Shown: positions 54,983 through 64,000 of the stretch, piece after piece
How the letters are laid out: every line of letters begins with the position of its first letter
Numbering within the stretch: position 1 is the first letter of the stretch
NCBI RefSeq assembly: GCF_001412595.2
Contig: NZ_CP012640.2
Coordinates: 2,294,001-2,358,000 of the forward strand
Origin: Massilia sp. WG5
GTDB taxonomy: Bacteria; Pseudomonadota; Gammaproteobacteria; Burkholderiales; Burkholderiaceae_D
DNA length: 64,000 nucleotides
Reading direction: 5' to 3'
Translations under genes and position numbers: made by a program
Notes under the pieces: generated by a model
Seen by the model: only the letters and a program-made list of their open reading frames with translations
What the model was told of the DNA's origin: nothing
Database searches by the model: none

Positions 54983-55154
54983 CCCCGCCTGTGCCGTTTT
55001 TGCCGGCATCCCGAACCAGAAGGCTCAAGGTGGTCGCAGTCAGCTCGATTTCGGGTTCGTCAGACTAGTGACGATCGCGCCCACCAAACATGTCCCGCAA
55101 CCTATGCGAAAGAATGGTTCAAGGAATATATGGCAAATCTCGAACACCGCAGGG
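54983..55154 (-). ncRNA. ssrS: 6S RNA
   Basis: The minus strand directly after zapA has the features of a betaproteobacterial 6S RNA: a start with CCCTGCGGTGTTCG, then CCTTGAACC, a large central region with GGTGGGCGCG and CTGACGAACCCGA, then GACCACCTTGAGCC and an end GGTTCGGGATGCCGGC, with a closing stem formed by the two ends. The length of about 172 bases and the position next to zapA agree with the conserved zapA-ssrS arrangement. 6S RNA mimics an open promoter and binds sigma-70 RNA polymerase in stationary phase. Exact ends are estimates. Confidence 0.85.
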
Positions 55155-55202
55155 TAGACGGCAGTTTACTACGATGAACTGCCATGTCAAACGAATTTAG
55201 CC

Positions 55203-55514
55203 TCAGAGCAGATTTTCTTGCGGAGCCAGAGCCTGGTCCAGGACCGAATGCATGGCCTCCAGCTTCTGCTTGACTTCCAACATGGACTGGTCGCCAAGCG
55301 GGCCCTGCGGCGATTTCACGGACAGGAATTCGGCCGCGACCGACAGCGCCGCCATGACGGCGATGCGGTCGGTGCCCTTGACCTTGCCCGAATCGCGCAG
55401 CGCGCACATCTTGCTGTCGAGGTAGTGGACCGCTTCGCGCAGGGTGCGCTCTTCGCCTTCGCGGCAGGCCAGGCGGTAGGACTGGCCCATGATGAGGACG
55501 TCAAGATGGATCAT
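55203..55514 (-). CDS. zapA: Cell division protein ZapA
   Basis: A 103-residue FtsZ-bundling protein. It opens with LDVLIMGQSYRLACREGEERTLREAVHYLDSKMCALRD, and ends in a coiled-coil dimer helix (VKQKLEAMHSVLDQAL). It cross-links FtsZ filaments at the division ring. It overlaps the zapB-like gene by four bases (ATGA), and 6S RNA follows 48 bases downstream. Confidence 0.95.
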   Translation of the reverse strand: MIHLDVLIMGQSYRLACREGEERTLREAVHYLDSKMCALRDSGKVKGTDRIAVMAALSVAAEFLSVKSPQGPLGDQSMLEVKQKLEAMHSVLDQALAPQENLL

Positions 55515-55771
55515 CGGGCGGCATCAAAGTCGTCAGGGTTGGCGGATGCGTCTTCAGCCTCGTCTTCCGGGCTGGCGTCGGCGGGTTCCAGCTGGGCGAG
55601 CATCGCTTCGACGCGTTGCTGGGCCTGCAGCAGCCGGTTCTTGAAATCGAGGTTCTCGGCGCTCAGCAGGGCGTTCGCCTGGCGCAGCAGATAGTTTTCG
55701 CTGCGCAGCGACTGGGCAAGCTGGGCGAGACGGTCGATTTTATCGGACAGTTCTTGGAATTCGGAAATCAT
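55511..55771 (-). CDS. ZapB-like coiled-coil protein
   Basis: An 86-residue protein, almost wholly one coiled coil (ISEFQELSDKIDRLAQLAQSLRSENYLLRQANALLSAENLDFKNRLLQAQQRVEAMLAQLE) with an acidic disordered tail. It belongs with the TIGR02449/ZapB-like proteins usually found just upstream of zapA in proteobacteria and is likely to work with ZapA at the division site. Confidence 0.82.
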   Translation of the reverse strand: MISEFQELSDKIDRLAQLAQSLRSENYLLRQANALLSAENLDFKNRLLQAQQRVEAMLAQLEPADASPEDEAEDASANPDDFDAAR

Positions 55772-55929
55772 CCGTAACTATAGGACCGGTATCGATTTTT
55801 CGTCAACAGATGCCGTGCCGTGCGCAGGTTTCAAGAAATGGATGGTAGGCTTTTGCGCTTTCCTGCAACGAGCCACCCCTCGCGCTTGCGTCCCATCAAA
55901 AAAGTCTGGCAAATCACCAACATCTCTGC

Positions 55930-55958
55930 TTGAAATGGGAAATTATCGTCCCTATAAT
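55930..55958 (+). promoter_or_regulatory. Sigma-70 promoter of groESL
   Basis: -35 TTGAAA (55930-55935), a 17-base spacer and a perfect -10 TATAAT (55953-55958). The next operator starts in the -10 box. Confidence 0.92.
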
Positions 55959-55984
55959 TAGCACTCGTTGGTGAGGAGTGCTAA
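55958..55984. promoter_or_regulatory. CIRCE element (HrcA operator)
   Basis: TTAGCACTC, nine bases, GAGTGCTAA: a perfect 9-9-9 CIRCE inverted repeat, placed at the start of groESL transcription. HrcA binds it and represses chaperonin expression until heat or misfolding stress. The rest of the 263-base gap (55772-55929) shows no other clear site. Confidence 0.97.
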
Positions 55985-56034
55985 CAGCCCCTCACCGCCA
56001 ACGAACAATCAATCAACAATCAAAGGAGTTTTGC

Positions 56035-56325
56035 ATGAACCTTCGCCCATTGCACGATCGCGTGATCGTGAAGCGTCTCGACCAGGAAACCAAAACTGCG
56101 TCCGGCCTGATCATCCCCGATGCGGCGGCAGAGAAACCGGACCAGGGTGAGATTCTCGCCGTGGGCAACGGCAAAGTGCAAGAAAACGGCAACGTCCGTC
56201 CGCTGGAAGTGAAAGTCGGCGACCGCGTGCTGTTCGGCAAGTACTCGGGCCAGACCGTCAAGGTCAACGGCGAGGAACTGCTGGTCATGCGCGAAGAAGA
56301 CATCATGGCCGTCGTGGCCCAGTAA
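56035..56325 (+). CDS. groES: Co-chaperonin GroES
   Basis: A 96-residue co-chaperonin, which forms the seven-subunit lid of GroEL. It starts [28 protein letters not shown], contains the mobile loop ([22 protein letters not shown] region) and ends [18 protein letters not shown] 56035 has AAAGGAG upstream. groEL follows after 41 bases; the pair is transcribed from the CIRCE-controlled promoter. Confidence 0.98.
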   Translation: MNLRPLHDRVIVKRLDQETKTASGLIIPDAAAEKPDQGEILAVGNGKVQENGNVRPLEVKVGDRVLFGKYSGQTVKVNGEELLVMREEDIMAVVAQ

Positions 56326-56363
56326 TACAGTCCAATACAGACTTCCTGAATACGGAGAAATAG

Positions 56364-58013
<1,650 letters not shown>

Positions 58014-58052
58014 TCAAGCCGGACGGCTCCCAAGCCAACCGAGTAGTAAAGT

Positions 58053-58092
58053 AAGGCCCGCGGGGTTTGCGCCCCGCGGGCCTTTTCTTTTT
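58053..58092 (+). terminator. Intrinsic terminator after groEL
   Basis: A 13-base-pair stem (AAGGCCCGCGGGG against CCCCGCGGGCCTT) with loop TTTGCG and a long T-rich run (TTTTCTTTTTT). Confidence 0.95.
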
Positions 58093-58108
58093 TCATGGTG
58101 AGGAAGCG

Positions 58109-58546
58109 ATGCCGGCAATCAAACTGGACGAACTCGAAAACGCGGCCATCCTGGTCGACGACGGTGAAGGCAGCGCGAAGGCGCTCGTCGCGCGCGACAC
58201 CGGCATGATCCACCTGCTCAACGACGAGTACATGGACGAGGAAGCGCCGCTGCCCGGCGACTTCGAGACCGGCGACGCCTACGTGTCCGTGCCGGCCGCC
58301 AGCACGCTCGGCCTGGGGCGCGAGCTGATGGCCCGCTTCGCCGCCGGCCACCTGCACGGCGACCGCGAACAGGTGCGCGAGATGCTGGACCGCGGCGACG
58401 GCTACGAGCGCTTCGCGAAACTGCTCGAGGAACGCGGCGTGCTCGATGCCTGGTACCGCTTCCGCGAGGAAGAAACGCGGGTCGCGCTGGAAGCCTGGTG
58501 CCGCCAGCACGGTCTGGAACTCGATGTCGCTTCACCCCTGGAATAG
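58109..58546 (+). CDS. UPF0158 family protein
   Basis: A 145-residue acidic soluble protein. The layout fits UPF0158: an N-terminal strand region (AIKLDELENAAILVDDGEGSAKALVARDTGMIHLL), a middle section FETGDAYVSVPAASTLGLGRELMARFAAGHL, and the hallmark end YERFAKLLEERGVLDAWYRFREEETRVALEAWCRQHGLEL. Its function is unknown. The ATG at 58109 has TGAGGAAG upstream. It follows the groEL terminator and so has its own promoter or relies on read-through. Confidence 0.85.
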   Translation: MPAIKLDELENAAILVDDGEGSAKALVARDTGMIHLLNDEYMDEEAPLPGDFETGDAYVSVPAASTLGLGRELMARFAAGHLHGDREQVREMLDRGDGYERFAKLLEERGVLDAWYRFREEETRVALEAWCRQHGLELDVASPLE

Positions 58547-58569
58547 CTGAGCATGCAAGTCTCGGAGCC

Positions 58570-60006
58570 TCATTGCCTTCTACCCGGGCGCGGCCTGCCG
58601 TCGACGAAGCTCAGGGTCTGCACCGGCGCGTCGCCGTTCGCATCGAAATGCAGGGTCGCGTCCTTTTCGCGGATGAAGAAATCGTGGTCGCCGGCCGGCA
58701 CCAGTTCGACCGGATCCGGGCCCAGCGGCGGCCCGGCGGCGTACAGGCGGTCGCCGCGGCGCTCGATGTGCAGCACGATGTTCGAGACGAGGTAGTCGCC
58801 GGCAAAGCGATCGTAGAGCGCGGTGTCGGCCGGCGCCGCCGCACGCTCCAGCGGCCGGTAATCCTGCCAGCCGTATTCGGCCGCGATGCTGCGCATCAGC
58901 TCCTCGATCAGCGGCCAGCCGCCCGCGCCGTTCGTCATGATGACGGCGCCCTGCCCGCTCCCCACGTAGCCGAACATCAGCGCCTGGTAGCCGTCCTGCG
59001 CGCCGCTGTGGTGGAAGGCCGGCTGCGCTCCCTGGTGGTCGAGTTCGAAACCCAGGCCGTAATCCTTGCGCACCGGCGTGAACAGTGCCTTCACCTGGTC
59101 CTGGCTGAGAAACGCGCCGCCATGGCCGGCCGCTGCGCGCTGCAGCGCGGTCACGAAACGCGCCAGGTCGCCCGGCGTGCTCCACAGGCCGGCCGCCGCC
59201 AGTTCCGGAAAACGGCGCCAGCCGCCGTCGACCTTGCTGCCGTCCAGCGCATGGCCGGCCGCCACCCGGGCCGTCAATGCGGACGGCGGGCTCGCGGCGA
59301 ACAGGCTGTCGCGCATGCCCAGCGGCGCAAGGACCTGATCGCGCGCCAGGTCCGCGAATGGCCGGCCGGCGGCATCGACGATGTATTGCTGGAGCACGCC
59401 ATAGCCGAGGCTGGAATAGGCATACGGGCCGGGCGCATGGTCGGGCTCGGCCTTCGGCGGCTTTGCGGGAGCGGCGCCCGCCAGCACCTGCAGCAGGGTC
59501 GGCAAGGGCTCGGCGGCGCCGTAACCGGGCACGCCGCCGGCCGGCATGCCGGCCGTGTGGCTGAGCAGGGCGCGCGCGGTGACGGTCCGGGCGCCGGGCA
59601 GTTTCCAGGCGTGCAGGCGCCGGTTGATGTCTTCATCGAGATCGAGCTTGCCCTGCCCCGCCAGCCGCAGGCTCAGGACCGCGGCGACCGGCTTGCTGAT
59701 CGACGCCGCCTGGAACAGGGTGTCGGTCGTGAGCGGACGGCCGCTGCCGGCATCGGCGACGCCGTAGGCACGCGCCCACGCGATCCGGCCGCCGTCGATC
59801 ACGGCCACGCCCAGGCCCGGCACATGCAGGGCGCGCATGCGCTCGGCCAGCGCCATGGCATGCACCGCTTCGCCGCGCACGGCGACCGGCCAGCGCAGGC
59901 CGTTCTCGACCCGCGCGATACGGGCGTGCAGGCTCATGTCCTGGTCTTGCGCAGATACCCAGCAGGCCCACCCGGCCAGGCACAAACCCCACCAACGCTG
60001 TCCCAT
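58570..60006 (-). CDS. Serine beta-lactamase-like hydrolase (class C / esterase type)
   Basis: A 478-residue exported protein (short hydrophobic N-terminus GLCLAGWACWVSA). The beta-lactamase fold catalytic SxxK is FQAASISKPVAAVLS (Ser-Ile-Ser-Lys). The second motif, usually Y-x-N, is here AYSSLGYGVLQQYI (Tyr-Ser-Ser). The third, HxG-like, is HSGAQDGYQALMFG. A C-terminal extra domain (about residues 395-478, AGDYLVSNIVLHIERRGDRLYAAG) is typical of D-aminopeptidase or esterase members of the beta-lactamase-related family. True beta-lactamase activity should not be assumed. The stop is close to, and convergent with, the UPF0158 gene. Confidence 0.87.
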   Translation of the reverse strand: MGQRWWGLCLAGWACWVSAQDQDMSLHARIARVENGLRWPVAVRGEAVHAMALAERMRALHVPGLGVAVIDGGRIAWARAYGVADAGSGRPLTTDTLFQAASISKPVAAVLSLRLAGQGKLDLDEDINRRLHAWKLPGARTVTARALLSHTAGMPAGGVPGYGAAEPLPTLLQVLAGAAPAKPPKAEPDHAPGPYAYSSLGYGVLQQYIVDAAGRPFADLARDQVLAPLGMRDSLFAASPPSALTARVAAGHALDGSKVDGGWRRFPELAAAGLWSTPGDLARFVTALQRAAAGHGGAFLSQDQVKALFTPVRKDYGLGFELDHQGAQPAFHHSGAQDGYQALMFGYVGSGQGAVIMTNGAGGWPLIEELMRSIAAEYGWQDYRPLERAAAPADTALYDRFAGDYLVSNIVLHIERRGDRLYAAGPPLGPDPVELVPAGDHDFFIREKDATLHFDANGDAPVQTLSFVDGRPRPGRRQ

Positions 60007-60066
60007 CGCGGCTCCGTCGAACGTGATCGATCCGGTATTTCAAGCTGCCCCAGCATTGATGTCAAT

Positions 60067-60093
60067 GAAAAAAACCCGCTCGGAAGCGGGTTT
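60067..60093 (-). terminator. Intrinsic terminator after the third chemoreceptor
   Basis: On the minus strand, AAACCCGCT and AGCGGGTTT pair around a TCCG loop and are followed by a T run. It lies 21 bases after the chemoreceptor stop. Confidence 0.9.
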
Positions 60094-60113
60094 GGCGAGG
60101 ATCGCGGCGCGGA

Positions 60114-61733
60114 TCAGGCCAGGCGCGGCGCCAGCCTGCCTTCCGGTTCGCGGCGCCGCCCGGCGCCCGGCGTACGGCTGCCGTCGTCATCCAGCCTGAA
60201 CACGCTGACCACCTGCGCCAGCTGCTGCGCCTGGTCCTGCATCGCCGCCGACGCGGCCGCCGCCTGCTCGACCAGCGCCGCGTTCTGCTGGGTCACCTGG
60301 TCCATCTGGCTGACGGCCTCGTTAATCTGGCCGATGCCGGAACGCTGTTCCTCGGTCGCGGCCGTGATCTCGCCGATGATGTCGGTCACGCGCCGGACGC
60401 TGCCGACGATCTCGTCCATCGTGGCGCCGGCCTCGTTCACCAGGCGCGCGCCGCTGTCGACCTTCTCGACCGAATCGGTGATCAGTTCCTTGATCTCCTT
60501 GGCCGCCGCGGCCGACCGGTGCGCCAGGTTGCGCACCTCGCTCGCGACCACCGCGAAGCCCCTGCCCTGCTCGCCCGCGCGCGCCGCCTCGACGGCCGCG
60601 TTCAGCGCCAGGATATTGGTCTGGAAGGCGATGCCGTCGATGACGCCGATGATGTCCGCGATCTTCTTCGATGAGGCGTTGATCGAGGCCATGGTGTCGA
60701 CCACCTGGGCCACCACCGCGCCGCCGCGGCCGGCGACGGTGCTGGCCGTCGCCGCCAGCTGGCTGGCCTGGCGCGCGTTGTCCGAGGTCTGGCTGACGGT
60801 CGACGTCAGCTCTTCCATCGAGGATGCGGTTTCCTCCAGCGAGCCGGCCTGCTGCTCGGTGCGCGCGGACAGGTCGTGGTTGCCGGCCGCGATCTGCGAC
60901 GAGGCGCTGGCGATCGCATCCGAACCGCCGCGGATCTCGCGCACCATGCGCAGCAGCTGGTCGTTCATGTGCTTCAGGGCCGACTGCAGCTGGCCGATCT
61001 CGTCACGTCCGCCGACTTGCGGGTTGGCGGTCAGGTCGCCGGCGGCCACGCGCTGGGCGACGTCGACGGCTTCCTGGACCGGCTTGACGATGCTGCGGCC
61101 CAGCCACCAGGCGCACAGGACGCCGAAGACCGTGCCCAGCACGCCGAGCACGATCACGGTGCGGCGGCACTCATCCTTGATCGCTTGGATCTCGCCGCTC
61201 AGTTCCTTGACGCGCTTGCGCTGCATCTCGACCAGCCTGGCGATGCCGGCCTGGTAGACCTTCGCCGCCGGCAGATAGACCTTGTCGAGCACCTCGTTCG
61301 ATTCCTGCACCTGGCCGGCTTCCTTGAGCTCGATCGCTTTCTTGCGCCCGCCCTTGTAGTCCTTGCGGATTTCCATCATCTGCGCAAAGGCCTGCTTCTC
61401 CTCCGCGGTCGTCAGCATCGGCTCGATCTCTTTCAGCAGCACCGCGGCCTTCTGGTCGGTTTCCACGGCGTTGGCGGCAAAGACCTGGACCAGCGAGGGA
61501 TCGCTGCTCTTGACGATGGCGGTGGTGCGCTGCACCGCCAGTGCGATGTTGCCGTCCCATTCCGTGATCAGGCGGTCTTTCTTGACGGGTTCGTCCAGCA
61601 TGCGCTGGGCTGCATCGGCGATCGTATTCAGCTTGACGATGCCGATCGCCGTGGTCAGGATCGACAGGAAGAGGACGATGGCAAAGCCGAGCGCCAGGCG
61701 CTGGCCGATCTTGAGATTCGATAGAAAATTCAT
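60114..61733 (-). CDS. Methyl-accepting chemotaxis protein (4HB sensor)
   Basis: A 539-residue receptor of Tar/Tsr-like build. TM1 lies at about residues 10-30 ([23 protein letters not shown]), a 4HB_MCP-type periplasmic sensor follows, and TM2 is [20 protein letters not shown] at about 190-210. HAMP follows ([24 protein letters not shown]) and then the signalling domain with hairpin tip [20 protein letters not shown]. The C-terminus ends in RLAPRLA with no tethering motif. The start at 61733 is at [13 protein letters not shown]; the longer frame to 62141 lies across the divergent lipoprotein gene. Confidence 0.95.
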   Translation of the reverse strand: MNFLSNLKIGQRLALGFAIVLFLSILTTAIGIVKLNTIADAAQRMLDEPVKKDRLITEWDGNIALAVQRTTAIVKSSDPSLVQVFAANAVETDQKAAVLLKEIEPMLTTAEEKQAFAQMMEIRKDYKGGRKKAIELKEAGQVQESNEVLDKVYLPAAKVYQAGIARLVEMQRKRVKELSGEIQAIKDECRRTVIVLGVLGTVFGVLCAWWLGRSIVKPVQEAVDVAQRVAAGDLTANPQVGGRDEIGQLQSALKHMNDQLLRMVREIRGGSDAIASASSQIAAGNHDLSARTEQQAGSLEETASSMEELTSTVSQTSDNARQASQLAATASTVAGRGGAVVAQVVDTMASINASSKKIADIIGVIDGIAFQTNILALNAAVEAARAGEQGRGFAVVASEVRNLAHRSAAAAKEIKELITDSVEKVDSGARLVNEAGATMDEIVGSVRRVTDIIGEITAATEEQRSGIGQINEAVSQMDQVTQQNAALVEQAAAASAAMQDQAQQLAQVVSVFRLDDDGSRTPGAGRRREPEGRLAPRLA

Positions 61734-61866
61734 GACGGGGGATTTGAAAAGGCGGGATGTCGGAATATTAGCGATGCATTTGCTGCAATGCAACCAAAGT
61801 TGTATATACGAAACATTGTTCACAATCCGGCCGTGGTTTAGTATGGCAACAAAACAACGGAACATC

Positions 61867-62313
61867 ATGCAAAGTCCAAACTTCTCCTTCAGCACCCTGC
61901 TCCTCGCGCTGGCCCTGGCGATCGGCGTGACGGCCTGCAAGCGCGCGGAAACGCCGCCGCCCAAGCCGGCCGTTGCCGAAGCGCCGGCCGCGCCCACGCG
62001 CACGCGCGAGCAGGCCATCGCCGAACTGATGGCGTTGCCGGAACTGAAGGCATGGTCGGAGCAGATCGAGCAGGGCTCGCACGGCAAGGTGCACGGCGCC
62101 GTGATCGAGGACGATCCGACAGCGCGCGTCATCGGCGGCAAGGCCTATTACCAGCTGAGCTTCGTCGAGAACCGCAAGCAGAACGTGCACCGCCGCGCCA
62201 GCTTCCTGGTCGCGAAGACCGGCGACGAGATCCTGGTCGAGGATGCGGAAACCGACAGCCTGCAATCGCTGTCGGAATGGCGGCGCAATATCCAGCGCGT
62301 CGAATTGAAATAG
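61867..62313 (+). CDS. Putative lipoprotein
   Basis: A 148-residue protein with a lipoprotein signal ([14 protein letters not shown], Cys at about residue 24), a Pro/Ala-rich linker, and a globular C-terminal part ([60 protein letters not shown]). The core looks like a small alpha+beta domain, but I do not recognise a family. It diverges from the chemoreceptor gene across 133 bases. Confidence 0.78.
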   Translation: MQSPNFSFSTLLLALALAIGVTACKRAETPPPKPAVAEAPAAPTRTREQAIAELMALPELKAWSEQIEQGSHGKVHGAVIEDDPTARVIGGKAYYQLSFVENRKQNVHRRASFLVAKTGDEILVEDAETDSLQSLSEWRRNIQRVELK

Positions 62314-62321
62314 ATAAGCAG

Positions 62322-62350
62322 CTTGGATTCCCGCTTCCACGGGAATGACG
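62322..62350. repeat. REP-like element, short copy 3
   Basis: CTTGGATTCCCGCTTCCACG and GGGAATGACG match the shared CTTGGAT..CCCGC....GGGGACGACG pattern of the elements at 27312 and 46124 with substitutions. It can form a small TTCCC/GGGAA hairpin after the lipoprotein stop. Confidence 0.55.
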
Positions 62351-62400
62351 TTGTTCTTGAGGGAGCGCAAATCTCCTGCACCTTGATGCGCTTATCGTAG

Positions 62401-63264
62401 TCAGCGCTGCTGGCCGCGAGGCGCTGTCGCATGCAAATGTGGCGGCGCCACTCCTCCCCCGGCCGGCGGCTCCTGCACTCCCTTCCACTCCGCCAGATAA
62501 TGCTGCGGCGTCCTGCCCAGCAAGCGCCTGAACATGCTCGTGAACGCGCTCGGGCTGGCATAGCCCAGCGTGCGCGCGATCGTGCCCACGCCCTCGCCGC
62601 GCGCCAGCATCTCGAAGGCATGCGCCAGGTGCACCTGCTGCACCCACTGGCGGTAATGCAGCCCGGTCTCCTTCGGGAACAGGCGGATCAGGGTGCGCGC
62701 GCTGGCGCCGGCGTCCGCAGCAAGGTCGTCGAGCCGGCGCGGGCTGCCCGGCTGGGCCATGATCCCGCTGCACAGCGCCTGCAGGCGGCGGTCGCGCGGC
62801 CAGGGCACGGCGATCGGCACGGTTTCCATCGCCGCCAGCTCCGACAGGATCAGGCGCGCCAGGTCGCCGCCGCGGCCTTCGGGCGGATACGCGACCGGTT
62901 CCAGCGCCAGCGCCAGGATCAGCTCGCGCAGCAGCGGGCTGACTTCCAGCACCCGGCAATCCTCGACCAAGCTGCCGGCGGCGTCGGCGTCGATGTAGAG
63001 GGTGCGCATGTTGACGTGGCTGAGCATGGTCAGCTCGTGCAGCACGCCGGGCGCGATCAGCAGCGCGCGGCGCGGCGGGATGATCCACACGCCATGCTCG
63101 GTACGCACCCGCATCACGCCGCCGCTGGCGTACAGCAGCTGCACCCAGGGGTGGCAATGGGCCTCGATGGTCTCGCCGTGCTGGACTTCGGACGGCACGG
63201 CCGTCACGCGGCGCGGCAGCGCGAGGAATTTCGGACGGTAGCGTGGGGAAGGCGTGAGTGTCAC
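62401..63264 (-). CDS. AraC family transcriptional regulator
   Basis: A 287-residue regulator. An N-terminal cupin-like sensing domain (GETIEAHCHPWVQLLYASGGVMRVRTEHGVWIIPPRRALLIAPGVLHEL) is followed by two AraC HTH motifs (RRLDDLAADAGASARTLIRLFPKETGLHYRQWVQQVHLAHAFEML and GVGTIARTLGYASPSAFTSMFRRLLGRTPQHYLAEW). It is divergent from the MFS gene at 63339 across 74 bases and is likely to regulate it; this is by position only. Confidence 0.92.
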   Translation of the reverse strand: MTLTPSPRYRPKFLALPRRVTAVPSEVQHGETIEAHCHPWVQLLYASGGVMRVRTEHGVWIIPPRRALLIAPGVLHELTMLSHVNMRTLYIDADAAGSLVEDCRVLEVSPLLRELILALALEPVAYPPEGRGGDLARLILSELAAMETVPIAVPWPRDRRLQALCSGIMAQPGSPRRLDDLAADAGASARTLIRLFPKETGLHYRQWVQQVHLAHAFEMLARGEGVGTIARTLGYASPSAFTSMFRRLLGRTPQHYLAEWKGVQEPPAGGGVAPPHLHATAPRGQQR

Positions 63265-63338
63265 TTTGGCGACGAAAAATGGAAGATGCGTTCGGATCGC
63301 CCATATTACACTGGCCGGTCACTCAGTTCATCCTTGCC

Positions 63339-64000
63339 ATGACCACATCCACGACTTCCCCCGGCGCCAGGACGGCGCAGACCGGCACGGTCCTGCAGAT
63401 CCTGTTTTCCGTCGCCTTCGTCCACCTGCTGAACGACTGCGTGCAGGCCGCGCTGCCGGCGATCTACCCGCTGCTCAAGCAGGAATTCGCGCTCAGCTTC
63501 GCGCAGGTCGGCCTGATCACCCTGACCTTCCAGTGCACGGCCTCGCTGCTGCAGCCCTGGATCGGCCTGTACACCGACAAGCACCCGATCCCCTTCCTGC
63601 TGCCGATGGGGATGTGCATGACCCTGCTCGGCGTGGCGCTGCTGTCGATGGCGGGCAGCTTCGGCATGCTGCTGCTGGGCGCCGGCATGATCGGGGTCGG
63701 CTCCTCGACCTTCCATCCGGAAGCCTCGCGCGTCGCGCGCCTGGCCTCGGGCGGGCGCTTCGGCTTCGCGCAGTCGCTGTTCCAGGTCGGCGGCAACCTG
63801 GGTTCGGCGCTCGGCCCGCTGCTGGCGGCCGCGATCCTGGTCGGGCGCGGGCACGGCAAGTTCGCCTGGTGCGCGATCCTGGTGGTGCTGGCGGTGCTGG
63901 TGCTGGTGGGCGTGAGCCGCTGGTACGGCAGCCACCTGAAGAACGCGCCGAAGAAGGCCGCGCTACATGCCGGTCCGCCGCTGCCGCGCAAGCGCGTGTT
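63339..64000 (+). CDS. MFS transporter, fosmidomycin-resistance type (3' end outside window)
   Basis: The first 220 residues of an MFS protein close to E. coli Fsr. The opening FSVAFVHLLNDCVQAALPAIYPLLKQEFALSFAQVGLITLTFQ is the Fsr-family signature, followed by TASLLQPWIGLYTDKHP and MIGVGSSTFHPEASRVARLASGGRFGFAQSLFQVGGNLGSALGPLL. About six membrane helices are visible. It would export fosmidomycin or related compounds. The frame is open at base 64000. The divergent AraC gene is its likely regulator. Confidence 0.9.
   Translation, partial: MTTSTTSPGARTAQTGTVLQILFSVAFVHLLNDCVQAALPAIYPLLKQEFALSFAQVGLITLTFQCTASLLQPWIGLYTDKHPIPFLLPMGMCMTLLGVALLSMAGSFGMLLLGAGMIGVGSSTFHPEASRVARLASGGRFGFAQSLFQVGGNLGSALGPLLAAAILVGRGHGKFAWCAILVVLAVLVLVGVSRWYGSHLKNAPKKAALHAGPPLPRKRV

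Noticed and set aside
58570..60006. Antibiotic-resistance beta-lactamase
   Set aside because: The SxxK motif is present, but the second motif is Tyr-Ser-Ser rather than Tyr-x-Asn and a C-terminal esterase-type domain is attached, so a resistance call is not justified.
61363..61866. Longer start of the lipoprotein gene reaching into the chemoreceptor
   Set aside because: The lipoprotein signal peptide starts at 61867; the upstream codons are antisense to the chemoreceptor sensor region.

Overview
The window reads as chromosomal DNA of a high-GC betaproteobacterium, most likely an Oxalobacteraceae member close to Massilia, Duganella or Telluria. The signs are PEP-CTERM exported proteins, several dispersed chemoreceptors, a zapB-like/zapA/6S RNA cluster, an HrcA-type CIRCE site on groESL, a holC-DUF2486 pair, a small Trp-rich TIGR04438-type protein and Burkholderiales-style palindromic repeats. 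The genus is an inference from family content; no marker gene for species assignment is present.

Layout. 1-4.8 kb: end of an AT-richer type VI secretion cassette (VgrG tail, lipase effector, Tli4-like immunity protein, PAAR tip), bounded on the right by a 3' fragment of tRNA-Lys with its terminator. 4.8-25.8 kb: core and accessory genes: chemoreceptor, beta-barrel protein, ilvD, intact tRNA-Lys, a PEP-CTERM protein, YigZ, a polysaccharide flippase, an MFS exporter, an HDOD protein, a BON/LEA-like envelope protein, two metallopeptidase-like proteins, a second chemoreceptor, an ABC uptake ATPase/permease pair, and a second PEP-CTERM gene behind a sigma-54 promoter. 25.8-31 kb: an EmrAB-type tripartite efflux operon with a divergent TetR regulator. 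31-38 kb: a two-gene micro-operon, aquaporin, small enzymes, a K+ channel, a pseudo-receiver and a hybrid histidine kinase. 38.2-39.6 kb: an intact IS3/IS150-type insertion sequence sitting in the loop of the pyruvate dehydrogenase terminator. 39.7-46 kb: aceE-aceF-lpdA. 46-54 kb: folD-prlC-holC-DUF2486, an amino-acid binding protein, cytochrome c, LysR and lgt. 54-64 kb: EVE protein, 6S RNA, zapA, a zapB-like gene, groESL, a UPF0158 protein, a serine hydrolase, a third chemoreceptor, a lipoprotein, an AraC regulator and the start of a fosmidomycin-resistance-type MFS gene.

How the parts work together. The T6SS cassette is a self-contained toxin/immunity/tip module. The efflux operon has inner-membrane pump, periplasmic adaptor and outer-membrane channel in one transcription unit, with a TetR gene whose promoter overlaps a near-perfect operator. 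The pdh operon has a clear sigma-70 promoter and an intercistronic hairpin, and its terminator has been split by the IS, so read-through toward the hybrid kinase is possible. groESL is under a textbook CIRCE-overlapped promoter. I found no CRISPR array, prophage or clearly new multi-gene defence system. The most unusual items are the IS-in-terminator insertion, the tRNA scar beside the T6SS cassette, several families of long inverted repeats, a coupled 16-codon leader ORF, a primase-like orphan protein and a BON protein with a LEA-like spacer.
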